Below are positions 34,031 through 42,420 of a stretch of DNA of 64,000 nt, piece after piece. Below the pieces are notes generated by a model, which was not told the DNA's origin, did no database searches, and saw only the letters and a list, made by a program, of their open reading frames with translations. Positions within the stretch are counted from its first letter, which is position 1. Each line of letters begins with the position of its first letter. The DNA comes from Haemophilus sp. (GTDB taxonomy: Bacteria; Pseudomonadota; Gammaproteobacteria; Enterobacterales; Pasteurellaceae): assembly GCA_019423025.1 (NCBI GenBank), contig JAHZCD010000006.1, forward strand, positions 61,587-125,586, read 5' to 3'. The position numbers and the translations under genes were made by a program.

Positions 34031-35800
34031 CTATTTCTCAAAAATGGCTTCGACGGTTAATTCCTTGTAGTGATAGCCCTTTTCTTGAGTAAATTGCATT
34101 TCAAGTGAACCTAAATAGATAGCAAAACTTGGCGCATCAATTTTTAGTAAGTCTTTGCTGATTAGTTTAAGATCTGATTCCGCCAGTTTTTTCATTGAAT
34201 CTAAATGATGTTGTTGAAAGACCTGTTTAATATGCTGATCCATATCGGTACAATATCTATCATGTTCTTCAACAAAACAAACTTCGGCTCGTTCTTTTGG
34301 CTTATTCTCTTCTTTTTTCGAGCTGTTATCGTCCACACGATAGAATTGATAGACTGGCACATGGATCCATTTTTTATACGAACTCACATCAATTGATGAC
34401 CATTCAAACTCAGCTTCTCTAACCGGGCTATTTTGCAGAGCAATAATGTCGCTATCATTGATACGGAAAGAATGCTCATAAACATCCAATGAAATCAGTT
34501 CATTCGCTTTTTCACCATATCTTTGTACAAAGGCTTTTCGTTTATCCTCATAATTAGAGCCGTCATCAGCCCCTAAGTCCAAACGATGGACTAAATAATC
34601 AGATACATCATCTAATTCATTCCAATCTTGGCGTTCGTTTTCTGGCATATTTTCTAAACGACTTAAAAAATCCACATCATCACGAATTTTTCCTTGTCCA
34701 TCAGATAAATTAAGCTTTGTGAGTAAATGCTCAAAACGTTCCGTTTGGCTTTGGTAAGCGATTTCTTGTGGCTTCACTACCCAAGTCATGGCAAAAATTG
34801 CGGTCATTACAACGACAGAAATCAAACGATATTGGCGAATTTTAGGGATGATTAAAATGGCATAAGCCACCGTAATCGCCGAGGCTAATGCCACTAAATA
34901 AATCCGTTGTTCAGTCCAAGCATAGGCACTAATTCGACGGTCAATTGCCAACCATAGCAGTACAATGGGCACAATGGAAAGGTATGGGAAAAACTTAAAG
35001 AAACTGTCCCAATTGGCTTTAACACTAATACTACGTAAAGCGTAAACACCTAAGCCTACAACTAAGTAAGGCAACGCAATATTCGACACCATTCCTTTTG
35101 GCAACGCCCCTGCTAAGATAATTTTGCCCACATAAGCATAAAGTAGAACAGTAAAAATCATTAAGGCTGGCGCTAAGATAAAATTTACTAAAATTTCAAT
35201 GCTACGATTTAGCGTCATCTCTGTATTTTCTTGGCGCTGTTGAAAGACCAAAAAGAACAAAGGAAGGCAAAATGCGGTAATTGAGGAATAAAGATGCTTT
35301 TGAAACCATTCACTAAAATCAATGTTAAATAATGTACTGATTGAAGCTAAAATTGCAGCGACCAAACCAGAGACGAGCCCCCAGCCAGCAATGGATGACG
35401 TGATGTAATATAGCGTCGTAAAATTACGATAAGTAAAGGCTTGATTGTTTCTGACAAATGGAAAGCCACATAATATCAATAATACAATAAATTGAGCGCC
35501 CCAAAACTTAGGGCTATAAGCATAAAAATCAGCATTATCATTTACTTGCCAAATGGTGAAAACAGCAATGAGCGGCACAATCCACGAAAAACGATACCAG
35601 GCATAAGGGCGAGATAAATAAATAAAGGCAAACAGAACCGGCTCAAATAGCCAATAAGCTAAATGATCTTTTTCTGAATTCATATCCACAAACCAAATTC
35701 CAAGAGCAAACGTAGCAATCATGAAGATTTCAATCGGATGAGTTGATATCGCTGATTTTATTCGTGTTTTGGTTTGCTGAAAAAAAGTCGAAAGAGACAT
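34031..35800 (-). CDS. DUF4153 multipass membrane protein
   Basis: This 589-residue protein has about eleven hydrophobic segments in the first 370 residues, then a long soluble C-terminal part. The segment pattern and SITAFCLPLFFLVF / EILVNFILAPALMIFTVLLYAYVGKI fit DUF4153, a family of unknown function. The C-terminal part is acidic and polar (residues 375-589). AAAGGA lies before the ATG at 35800, which I prefer over the open frame upstream. Convergent with the glycosyltransferase, divergent from eno. No function can be assigned. Confidence 0.72.
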   Translation of the reverse strand: MSLSTFFQQTKTRIKSAISTHPIEIFMIATFALGIWFVDMNSEKDHLAYWLFEPVLFAFIYLSRPYAWYRFSWIVPLIAVFTIWQVNDNADFYAYSPKFWGAQFIVLLILCGFPFVRNNQAFTYRNFTTLYYITSSIAGWGLVSGLVAAILASISTLFNIDFSEWFQKHLYSSITAFCLPLFFLVFQQRQENTEMTLNRSIEILVNFILAPALMIFTVLLYAYVGKIILAGALPKGMVSNIALPYLVVGLGVYALRSISVKANWDSFFKFFPYLSIVPIVLLWLAIDRRISAYAWTEQRIYLVALASAITVAYAILIIPKIRQYRLISVVVMTAIFAMTWVVKPQEIAYQSQTERFEHLLTKLNLSDGQGKIRDDVDFLSRLENMPENERQDWNELDDVSDYLVHRLDLGADDGSNYEDKRKAFVQRYGEKANELISLDVYEHSFRINDSDIIALQNSPVREAEFEWSSIDVSSYKKWIHVPVYQFYRVDDNSSKKEENKPKERAEVCFVEEHDRYCTDMDQHIKQVFQQHHLDSMKKLAESDLKLISKDLLKIDAPSFAIYLGSLEMQFTQEKGYHYKELTVEAIFEK

Positions 35801-36087
35801 AATGATTCCTTTTTCAATGCAAGAAAGTCTCAATTAAGAATAAATAATTCGTCGTAAAATAATACGAAATTTCGCGCAACTTTAACCAACTTTTGAAGGC
35901 AATTCCACTGAAATAAAAGAAATAATTGACGAAAAAGAGACAAAAACTTACCGCACTTGATTGAAAAATAAGATACAGATCAAAGTGCGGTCATTTTTCC
36001 AAGACAAATTTCTAAATTTGCTTTATTATATTCCCGTTTTAGGTTCGCCTAACTAATTTTAATTAACTTTAAACAGAGGAAAACAAA

Positions 36088-37398
36088 ATGGCAAAAATCG
36101 TTAAAGTCATTGGTCGTGAAATCATCGACTCTCGTGGTAACCCAACTGTAGAAGCTGAAGTTCATCTTGAAGGTGGTTTCGTTGGTTTAGCAGCTGCTCC
36201 ATCAGGTGCATCTACTGGTTCTCGTGAAGCATTAGAATTACGTGACGGCGACAAATCTCGTTTCTTAGGTAAAGGTGTATTAAAAGCGGTTGCGGCTGTA
36301 AACGGTCCTATCGCAAATGCATTAGTGGGTAAAGAAGCGTCTAACCAAGCTGAAATCGACCAAATCATGATCGATTTAGACGGTACTGAAAACAAATCTA
36401 ACTTCGGTGCAAACGCAATCTTAGCGGTATCTTTAGCAAACGCAAAAGCCGCTGCAGCGTCTAAAGGTTTACCTCTTTACGCTTACATCGCAGAACTTAA
36501 CGGCACGCCAGGCGTTTACTCTATGCCATTACCAATGATGAACATCATCAACGGTGGTGAGCACGCAGATAACAACGTTGATATCCAAGAATTCATGATT
36601 CAACCAGTTGGTGCAAAAACATTACGTGAAGCACTTCGTATCGGTGCTGAAGTATTCCACAACCTTGCGAAAGTATTAAAATCTAAAGGCATGAGCACGG
36701 CTGTAGGTGATGAAGGTGGTTTCGCACCTAACTTAGCCTCTAACGCTGACGCTTTAGCATGTATCAAAGAAGCTGTAGAAAAAGCAGGTTATGTATTAGG
36801 TAAAGACGTGACTTTAGCAATGGACTGTGCATCTTCTGAGTTCTATAACAAAGAAACTGGCAAATACGAAATGAAAGGCGAAGGCCGTTCATTCACTTCT
36901 CAAGAATTCACACACTATCTTGAAGAATTAACCAAACAATACCCAATCGTGTCTATCGAAGATGGTCAAGATGAATCTGACTGGGATGGTTTCGCATACC
37001 AAACTAAAGTGTTAGGTGACCGCGTTCAATTAGTGGGCGACGACTTATTCGTCACTAACACCAAAATCTTAAAAGAAGGTATCGAAAAAGGTATCGCAAA
37101 CTCTATCTTAATCAAATTCAATCAAATCGGTTCTTTAACTGAAACTTTAGCAGCAATCAAAATGGCTAAAGATGCAGGTTACACCGCTGTGATCTCTCAC
37201 CGTTCAGGCGAAACCGAAGATGCAACTATCGCTGATTTAGCGGTTGGTACAGCAGCAGGTCAAATCAAAACTGGTTCTATGAGCCGTTCTGACCGTATTG
37301 CGAAATACAACCAATTAATCCGTATCGAAGAAGCATTAGAACGTGCTGGCACACCAGCTCCGTTCTTAGGTTTAAAAGCGGTTAAAGGTCAAGCGTAA
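36088..37398 (+). CDS. eno: Enolase
   Basis: Enolase interconverts 2-phosphoglycerate and phosphoenolpyruvate and, in related bacteria, joins the RNA degradosome. The 436-residue protein has GREIIDSRGNPTVE near residue 8, the magnesium ligands in LAMDCASSEFY and SIEDGQDESDW, DDLFVTN near 320, and the signature ILIKFNQIGSLTET. AGAGGA precedes the ATG. The 287-base upstream gap holds two inverted uptake signals (about 35949-35997) and a TATATT/TATTAT -10 candidate near 36024-36032. Third-position codon use is strongly biased, as expected for a highly expressed gene. Confidence 0.97.
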   Translation: MAKIVKVIGREIIDSRGNPTVEAEVHLEGGFVGLAAAPSGASTGSREALELRDGDKSRFLGKGVLKAVAAVNGPIANALVGKEASNQAEIDQIMIDLDGTENKSNFGANAILAVSLANAKAAAASKGLPLYAYIAELNGTPGVYSMPLPMMNIINGGEHADNNVDIQEFMIQPVGAKTLREALRIGAEVFHNLAKVLKSKGMSTAVGDEGGFAPNLASNADALACIKEAVEKAGYVLGKDVTLAMDCASSEFYNKETGKYEMKGEGRSFTSQEFTHYLEELTKQYPIVSIEDGQDESDWDGFAYQTKVLGDRVQLVGDDLFVTNTKILKEGIEKGIANSILIKFNQIGSLTETLAAIKMAKDAGYTAVISHRSGETEDATIADLAVGTAAGQIKTGSMSRSDRIAKYNQLIRIEEALERAGTPAPFLGLKAVKGQA

Positions 37399-37424
37399 TT
37401 CACGCTGAATTTACTGTAAAATCT

Positions 37425-37458
37425 CACCGCACTTTGCACAAAAGTGCGGTGTTTTTTT
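37425..37458 (+). terminator. eno terminator (inverted uptake signals)
   Basis: CACCGCACTTT (37425-37435) pairs with AAAGTGCGGTG (37441-37451), a 5-base loop, then seven T. The T run is 12 bases before the next gene's ATG, so the downstream NUDIX gene may rely on read-through or a promoter near here. Confidence 0.85.
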
Positions 37459-37469
37459 AAGGTGTTTTT

Positions 37470-38108
37470 ATGAAGACACAATCTGATTCACTTCTTACTG
37501 AACCTTGGCTATCTTGGGCTATCGAAATCCAAAGCATTGCACAAAACGGGCTAACTTATTGCAAAAATATCTATGATATTGAACGCTATGAACGCTTGCG
37601 GGATTTGTCTGCTGAAATGCTCGCTTATAAAACAGCAATACCCAAAGAAACCGTCAAATCATTTTTCTGCAATGGGGCAGGTTATCAAACCCCTAAAATC
37701 GACTCGCGTGCAGCTATTTTTAAAGATGATAAAATTTTATTAGTACAAGAAAATGATGGTCTTTGGTCACTGCCTGGCGGCTGGATAGATGTGCTAGAAA
37801 CCATTCATAGTAATACGATTAAAGAAGTACGCGAAGAAGCGGGGCTTAATGTTAAACCGACGTTCATTATTGCTATTCACGAACAACATAAACGAAATTT
37901 TCCGCCTTTTGCGCATCCTGTACTCAAAACCTTCGTCATGTGCGAACCATTAAGTGGTGAATTTCAACCAAATAGTGAAACAGTTCAATCTGCCTATTTT
38001 GCGTTGAGTGAACTGCCGCCAATGAATGAAGAAAAAAATACGCCCGCACAGGTTGAACTTTGCTTTCAAGCACACCATAGTAGTCACTGGACTACACAAT
38101 TTGATTAG
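37470..38108 (+). CDS. NUDIX hydrolase with X-linked nucleoside diphosphate N-terminal domain
   Basis: This 212-residue protein has a helical Nudix_N region (WLSWAIEIQSIAQNGLTYCKNIYDIERYERLRDLSAEML, residues 13-52). A NUDIX domain follows, with SRAAIFKDDKILLVQEN and the box GWIDVLETIHSNTIKEVREEAGL. The box's usual arginine (REUxEE) is lysine here, a change also seen in Bacillus CDP-choline pyrophosphatase relatives. It probably hydrolyses a nucleoside diphosphate derivative such as CDP-choline or ADP-ribose; substrate is unproven. It starts a rightward run of genes with short gaps. Confidence 0.82.
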   Translation: MKTQSDSLLTEPWLSWAIEIQSIAQNGLTYCKNIYDIERYERLRDLSAEMLAYKTAIPKETVKSFFCNGAGYQTPKIDSRAAIFKDDKILLVQENDGLWSLPGGWIDVLETIHSNTIKEVREEAGLNVKPTFIIAIHEQHKRNFPPFAHPVLKTFVMCEPLSGEFQPNSETVQSAYFALSELPPMNEEKNTPAQVELCFQAHHSSHWTTQFD

Positions 38109-38116
38109 GAAATACC

Positions 38117-38536
38117 ATGTTACATTTAACCCTCGAAGATCAACTCTTTCTCGGTCAACCAAAACAAGTCGGCACACACTCGACTGTGCATGATCATCTG
38201 GCGGTGATGTTTGAAGATGATGGCGAAACCGGCTATTTTTATGCATTAGATATGCGTCAAAATGCGCAGCCTGTTGTCGATTGCTTACACGTTTATAACG
38301 TCGATAACACACGCAATCACCACGAAGCTCGTAAATTAGAAATCTGCTGGGATGAAAGCGGTTATTTAGCCTTATTGCTTATTAACGGCTATCCCCATGC
38401 CGTATTTGATTTTGCTCATTTGATCGGCTATAACACCAACAAGCATCCTCAGCCTGACTTAATGAGCATGTGGACACACGAAGAAATCACCAATGAACGT
38501 GCGACCGCATGGCTTGGTGTGAATACCATTAAATAG
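38117..38536 (+). CDS. Small conserved protein, DUF2251-like
   Basis: This 139-residue acidic soluble protein has no signal peptide or membrane segment. HDHLAVMFEDDGETGYFYALDMRQ, the LHVYNVDNTRNHHEARKLEICWDESGYLALLLINGYPHAVFDF core and a Trp/Glu-rich end resemble the uncharacterised DUF2251 group; I assign this from memory with moderate confidence. AGGAAA precedes the ATG, 8 bases after the NUDIX gene and 8 bases before yigB. Function unknown. Confidence 0.6.
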   Translation: MLHLTLEDQLFLGQPKQVGTHSTVHDHLAVMFEDDGETGYFYALDMRQNAQPVVDCLHVYNVDNTRNHHEARKLEICWDESGYLALLLINGYPHAVFDFAHLIGYNTNKHPQPDLMSMWTHEEITNERATAWLGVNTIK

Positions 38537-38544
38537 GATTAACT

Positions 38545-39252
38545 ATGCGATTTTACCGCGGTCTTCAGCCTTTCAAGGTTATGAGTTTTGATCTTGATGA
38601 TACCCTTTACGATAACAGTGATGTCATTCGTTTAGCCGAAGAACGCTTTCTTCAATGTGTACAAGAGCACGCACAACTGAGCGAGCTTACCTCAGAATAT
38701 TGGCGAGGATGGAAATGGCAACTGGCGGAGAAAGATCCCTTAATTGCTGAAGATGTGATTGCCTGGCGTGTCGAAACGTTACGGCACTTACTGGCGCATC
38801 ATGGTAAGAGTGCGGTTGAAATTGACCGCACTTTAGCGCTCGCGATGGAAGAGTTTATTAAATGGCGACATAAAATTGAAGTCCCCGCAGAAAGTATTGA
38901 AGTGATGAATCAACTGAAAGATCGCTACCTGCTTAGCGTGATTACCAATGGTAATGTGATTGCAACACGCATTGGGTTTGAACACTTTCAGCTGAGTTTA
39001 CGTGGAGGAGAGCAAGGCAGAGCGAAACCTCATCAAGATTTATTCCATCAAACCGCCCATTATTTTGGCGTAAAACCGAGTGAAATTTTACATATTGGTG
39101 ATAACTTAACCACAGATGTTCAAGGCGCCATTCAAGCAGGCTGCCAAGCAGTATGGATTAATTTATCGGGCAAAACCCTCAATTCATTTACTGAAGCAAG
39201 TGTTTTGCCTACATTAGAAATCAATCATTTAACTGAATTATTAACACTTTAA
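38545..39252 (+). CDS. yigB: HAD-family phosphatase YigB
   Basis: YigB is a haloacid dehalogenase-type phosphatase; E. coli YigB dephosphorylates a riboflavin precursor and FMN. The 235-residue protein has motif I SFDLDDTLYDN near residue 14, motif II ITNGN near 133, motif III lysine in GRAKPHQDLF near 155, and motif IV HIGDNLTTDVQGA near 183. MRFYRGL and WRHKIEVP match E. coli YigB. An inverted uptake-signal pair sits inside the coding sequence. It lies in a compact run with the genes on both sides. Confidence 0.87.
   Translation: MRFYRGLQPFKVMSFDLDDTLYDNSDVIRLAEERFLQCVQEHAQLSELTSEYWRGWKWQLAEKDPLIAEDVIAWRVETLRHLLAHHGKSAVEIDRTLALAMEEFIKWRHKIEVPAESIEVMNQLKDRYLLSVITNGNVIATRIGFEHFQLSLRGGEQGRAKPHQDLFHQTAHYFGVKPSEILHIGDNLTTDVQGAIQAGCQAVWINLSGKTLNSFTEASVLPTLEINHLTELLTL
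38808..38833 (+). repeat. Intragenic inverted uptake-signal pair in yigB
   Basis: GAGTGCGGT (38808-38816) and ACCGCACTTT (38825-38834) face each other across 8 bases inside yigB, encoding S-A-V-E-I-D-R-T-L. The RNA could fold into a 7-9 bp stem, but no T run follows beyond the arm. Confidence 0.7.
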
Positions 39253-39256
39253 CCCT

Positions 39257-39886
39257 ATGATGAAAAAGAAAAATCAAGTTCTCGTCAGCCTTTCCATTGT
39301 GGCTTTATTGGGCGGCTGCTCAGAAGAGCAAGTTCAACGTGATGTTTATAACAGTCTTGAGGATTGTTTAGCCGATTGGCAAAAAATCGAATTATGCGAA
39401 GCTGACCAATCTAATGAAAATAACAGCGGTACAACTGCACATGCTGGATCTGGTTCCTCTCTCTCGGGCAATTTAAATACACGTCCAAGCAATAATAGTG
39501 AATGGTCAGAAGACAATCAGACCGTCAAACAAACCTTAAATCCAGATGGAGCAACTCACTCTGGCAACTCAAGCGGTTCAGAAGGAACAAGCCACACTAG
39601 CTCTGCAACAGGAGAAGGACACGGCAGTATGGGCAGTGCAATTGCTGGTGCCGCAATGGGTTATATGATCGCGCGTACGATGGGCTCATTTTTAGGGCCT
39701 AGCTACAATCCAAGTAACCGAGCCGTTTCAACGCCAACGGGCCAAGTTATTCAACCGCAAACTAATCGTTCTGTCGGTAAGCCTGTATTAGTTAAAGGTA
39801 ATGCGGGTAGCACTTACAGCAAACCAGTTTCACGCGGTGGCTTTAAAAGCGCTAGCTCAAGCAGCAGCCGTAGCTCAGGCGGTTAA
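39257..39886 (+). CDS. ygiB: YgiB-like lipoprotein (DUF1190)
   Basis: This 209-residue protein has a lipoprotein signal (KNQVLVSLSIVALLGGC, lipobox LLGGC). A short conserved head follows (VQRDVYNSLEDCLADWQ). The middle and tail are low-complexity Ser/Gly/Asn, with a glycine/alanine hydrophobic stretch (SAIAGAAMGYMIARTMGSFLG, about 127-147) and a final GGFKSASSSSSRSSGG. This matches the DUF1190/YgiB family that pairs with YgiC. There are 2 bases between the genes. Role unknown; possibly an envelope partner of YgiC. Confidence 0.8.
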   Translation: MMKKKNQVLVSLSIVALLGGCSEEQVQRDVYNSLEDCLADWQKIELCEADQSNENNSGTTAHAGSGSSLSGNLNTRPSNNSEWSEDNQTVKQTLNPDGATHSGNSSGSEGTSHTSSATGEGHGSMGSAIAGAAMGYMIARTMGSFLGPSYNPSNRAVSTPTGQVIQPQTNRSVGKPVLVKGNAGSTYSKPVSRGGFKSASSSSSRSSGG

Positions 39887-39888
39887 AT

Positions 39889-41070
39889 ATGAAACGAATC
39901 ACGGGCTTTCCTACTCGCCCCAATATGGTACAACAATTATTAGATGTGGGCTTTGATTACTATAACCTGCCTTCCTCTGATGGCTCCCATTATTGGTCGG
40001 ACAATGTGGCATATGAATTTACCCTAGCGGAAATCGATCGTATTGAAGACGCCACCAACGAATTGCACGCAATGTGTATGGACTTTGTTGCCGATGAAGT
40101 GAAACAAGGTGATTATGCCCATTATCGCTTTACCGATTTACAGAAAAATCTGATTGAACAAACATGGGCTAAAAACGTACCGCACTTATATGGTCGTTTT
40201 GATTTTGGCTATGACGGCGAAAACCTCAAAATGTTTGAATACAATGCCGACACCCCTACTTCTCTGCTTGAAGCTGCTGTTGTGCAATGGCAATGGTTAG
40301 AGCAAATTGAAGGCTTAGCGCATCGTGACCAATTTAATTGGATTCACGAAGAATTACTCAATCGCTTTCAGTTTATTCAACAACAGACAGGACTAAAAGA
40401 TTTCCATTTTAGTGCCATGCAAGAAGCGGGGCGTGAAGATTGGGGCAATATTGATTACCTAGCAGATGTGGCTTACAACGCGGGTTGGCATATCCATCAG
40501 CTTGCCATTGAAGATGTGGGCTACGATAAAGACAGTCAGCAATTCCTCGATCTGAATAATCAACCTATTGATTGTTTATTTAAGCTCTATCCGCTTGAAT
40601 GGATGACCACGACAGAATATGCACCACACATGCTTAATTCATCCACCACTTTTATTGAACCGGCGTGGAAATTACTATTAAGCAATAAAGTGCTATTAGC
40701 TAAATTATGGCAAAAGTACCCAAATCACCCATTATTACTACCCGCTTACTTTAGCAAGCATGATATTACCGATCGCCAATCGATATGGGTGAAAAAACCA
40801 ACCTTAGGCCGTGAGGGCGCCAATGTTTCTTACTATGAAAAACGTAATGGTCTAGAATTTGCCGCCAAAGGTAGCGAACACTCTGCCTTTTACGATCAAG
40901 CAGGCTACATCTATCAACAAAAATTTGAACTGCCAAATTTTGATGGTATGTATCCTATGATTGGTTCTTGGGTAGTGGGTGATGTGGCATGCGGCATCGG
41001 ATTAAGAGAAGATTTTACCCCAGTTACCGGCAATGATAGCCACTTTATTCCGCATTACTTTGTGGAATAA
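39889..41070 (+). CDS. ygiC: YgiC, glutathionylspermidine synthase-like ATP-grasp ligase
   Basis: This 393-residue protein is of the glutathionylspermidine synthase preATP-grasp family. FDFGYDGENLKMFEYNADTPTSLLEAA near residue 105 and the ATP-grasp segment IWVKKPTLGREGANV near 300 are characteristic, with SWVVGDVACGIGLRED near the end. The amidase domain of true Gsp synthase is absent. It probably forms a peptide bond, but known YgiC homologues lack confirmed glutathionylspermidine activity. Paired with the lipoprotein ygiB. Confidence 0.87.
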   Translation: MKRITGFPTRPNMVQQLLDVGFDYYNLPSSDGSHYWSDNVAYEFTLAEIDRIEDATNELHAMCMDFVADEVKQGDYAHYRFTDLQKNLIEQTWAKNVPHLYGRFDFGYDGENLKMFEYNADTPTSLLEAAVVQWQWLEQIEGLAHRDQFNWIHEELLNRFQFIQQQTGLKDFHFSAMQEAGREDWGNIDYLADVAYNAGWHIHQLAIEDVGYDKDSQQFLDLNNQPIDCLFKLYPLEWMTTTEYAPHMLNSSTTFIEPAWKLLLSNKVLLAKLWQKYPNHPLLLPAYFSKHDITDRQSIWVKKPTLGREGANVSYYEKRNGLEFAAKGSEHSAFYDQAGYIYQQKFELPNFDGMYPMIGSWVVGDVACGIGLREDFTPVTGNDSHFIPHYFVE

Positions 41071-41118
41071 AAACAACGCAAAAACTGACCGCACTTAACA
41101 GATAATAAGGAGATAAAT

Positions 41119-42264
41119 ATGTATCCATTTAGTTTTCAAAACCCTACTCGTATTGAATTTGGTCTCGATAAAGAAAAAGAGATGGGGAAATATATGCACG
41201 AATACGGTGCAAAAAAGGCCTTAATTATCTATGGCAGTGAGCGTGTCAAACAATCCGGCTTATTTGAAGATGTGGCGAAAAGTTTGCGTGAACATGGCAT
41301 TGAATACATTGAATGTGGTGGCGTAAAAAGCAACCCGACAATCAGCAAAGTCCGTGAAGCCGTTGCAATGGCTAAAACCTTTGGTGCAGATAGTGTGTTG
41401 AGTATCGGTGGCGGCTCTTGTCTTGATAGTGCGAAAGCGATCGCGGCAGGTGCGTGCTATGACGGTGATACTTGGGACTTCTTTAAAGGCACACCGGTAC
41501 AAAAAGCATTAATGATTTTCGATGTGATCACCCTTGCGGCAACAGGCAGTGAAATGAACTGGGGCTCAGTCATTACCAATGAAGAAACACAGCAAAAATA
41601 TTCGATTCACAACAATCATTTATTCCCAAAAGTATCTGTCATTAATCCGAAATTGCAAGCGACCGTCAGTCGTGATTATTTAGTATATTCTGCTGCGGAT
41701 ATTATTGCTCATTCGATTGAAGCCTACTTCACGGCGGAATATCGTCCTGAAATTATTGATTTCTTAGTAGAAAGCAATATTAAAACCGTTATTCGCACCA
41801 CCGAAATCTTGCTTAATGACCCACAAGATCTCAATACACGTGGTGAATTTGCCTGGGCGGCTACACTTGCGTTGAACGGTTTAACGCATTTAGGTATCTC
41901 ACCTTACGGTTTCCCAAATCATATGATTGAGCATTCCATGAGTGCGATTTCAGATGTGCCACATGGTGCAGGGCTGTCCGTCATTATGCCTGCGTGGATG
42001 CAATGGTATCAATCTCAAAGACCTGCTCAATTCAAACGCTTTGCTAAAGAAATATTTGGCTTAGACAAGGCTGAAGACGGTATCCTAGCCTTAAAAGCTT
42101 GGTTTGATAAAATCAGCACACCAACGACTCTTGAACAACTTGGCATTGATGATAAAACCGTATCTGAAATTGTCGATAATGCGGTTCAAACCGCTATCAG
42201 AGCGAAAGTGGAAAAAACGTATACCAAAGAAGCTATTGAAGCCATTTTCGCTTTAGCGAAGTAA
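41119..42264 (+). CDS. Iron-containing alcohol dehydrogenase
   Basis: This is a 381-residue group III (iron-dependent) alcohol dehydrogenase close to butanol dehydrogenase/YqhD types. The nucleotide motif SIGGGSCLDSAKAIAAG lies near residue 95. Metal ligands are in AADIIAHSIEAYF (Asp and His near 193-197) and FPNHMIEHSMSAISDVPHGAGL (His residues near 263-282). AAGGAG precedes the ATG. The substrate is not determinable; likely a short aldehyde or alcohol with NAD(P). It is the last gene of the rightward run starting at the NUDIX gene. Confidence 0.88.
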   Translation: MYPFSFQNPTRIEFGLDKEKEMGKYMHEYGAKKALIIYGSERVKQSGLFEDVAKSLREHGIEYIECGGVKSNPTISKVREAVAMAKTFGADSVLSIGGGSCLDSAKAIAAGACYDGDTWDFFKGTPVQKALMIFDVITLAATGSEMNWGSVITNEETQQKYSIHNNHLFPKVSVINPKLQATVSRDYLVYSAADIIAHSIEAYFTAEYRPEIIDFLVESNIKTVIRTTEILLNDPQDLNTRGEFAWAATLALNGLTHLGISPYGFPNHMIEHSMSAISDVPHGAGLSVIMPAWMQWYQSQRPAQFKRFAKEIFGLDKAEDGILALKAWFDKISTPTTLEQLGIDDKTVSEIVDNAVQTAIRAKVEKTYTKEAIEAIFALAK

Positions 42265-42272
42265 TCTCTCAT

Positions 42273-42323
42273 AAAAAAGAGCGGTCAAATTCAAAATATA
42301 ATGAAATTTGACCGCTCTTTTTA
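42273..42323 (+). terminator. Terminator after the alcohol dehydrogenase
   Basis: AAAAAGAGCGGTCAAATT and AATTTGACCGCTCTTTTT form an 18-bp stem around a 12-14 base AT-rich loop. The arms carry an altered uptake core (GAGCGGT in place of AAGTGCGGT). Confidence 0.75.
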
Positions 42324-42354
42324 TATTCTCAACATTTCACTTGGTGAAAAGAAT

Positions 42355-42396
42355 GCAAAAAAATAACCGCACTTTAGTTACCCAAAGTGCGGTTAA
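42355..42396 (-). terminator. rplKA terminator (inverted uptake signals)
   Basis: AACCGCACTTT (42365-42375) pairs with AAAGTGCGGTT (42384-42394), followed leftward by ATTTTTTTGC. It lies 25 bases past the rplA stop. Confidence 0.8.
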
Positions 42397-42420
42397 TTTG
42401 AATTAAGTTTTAACGCTTAA

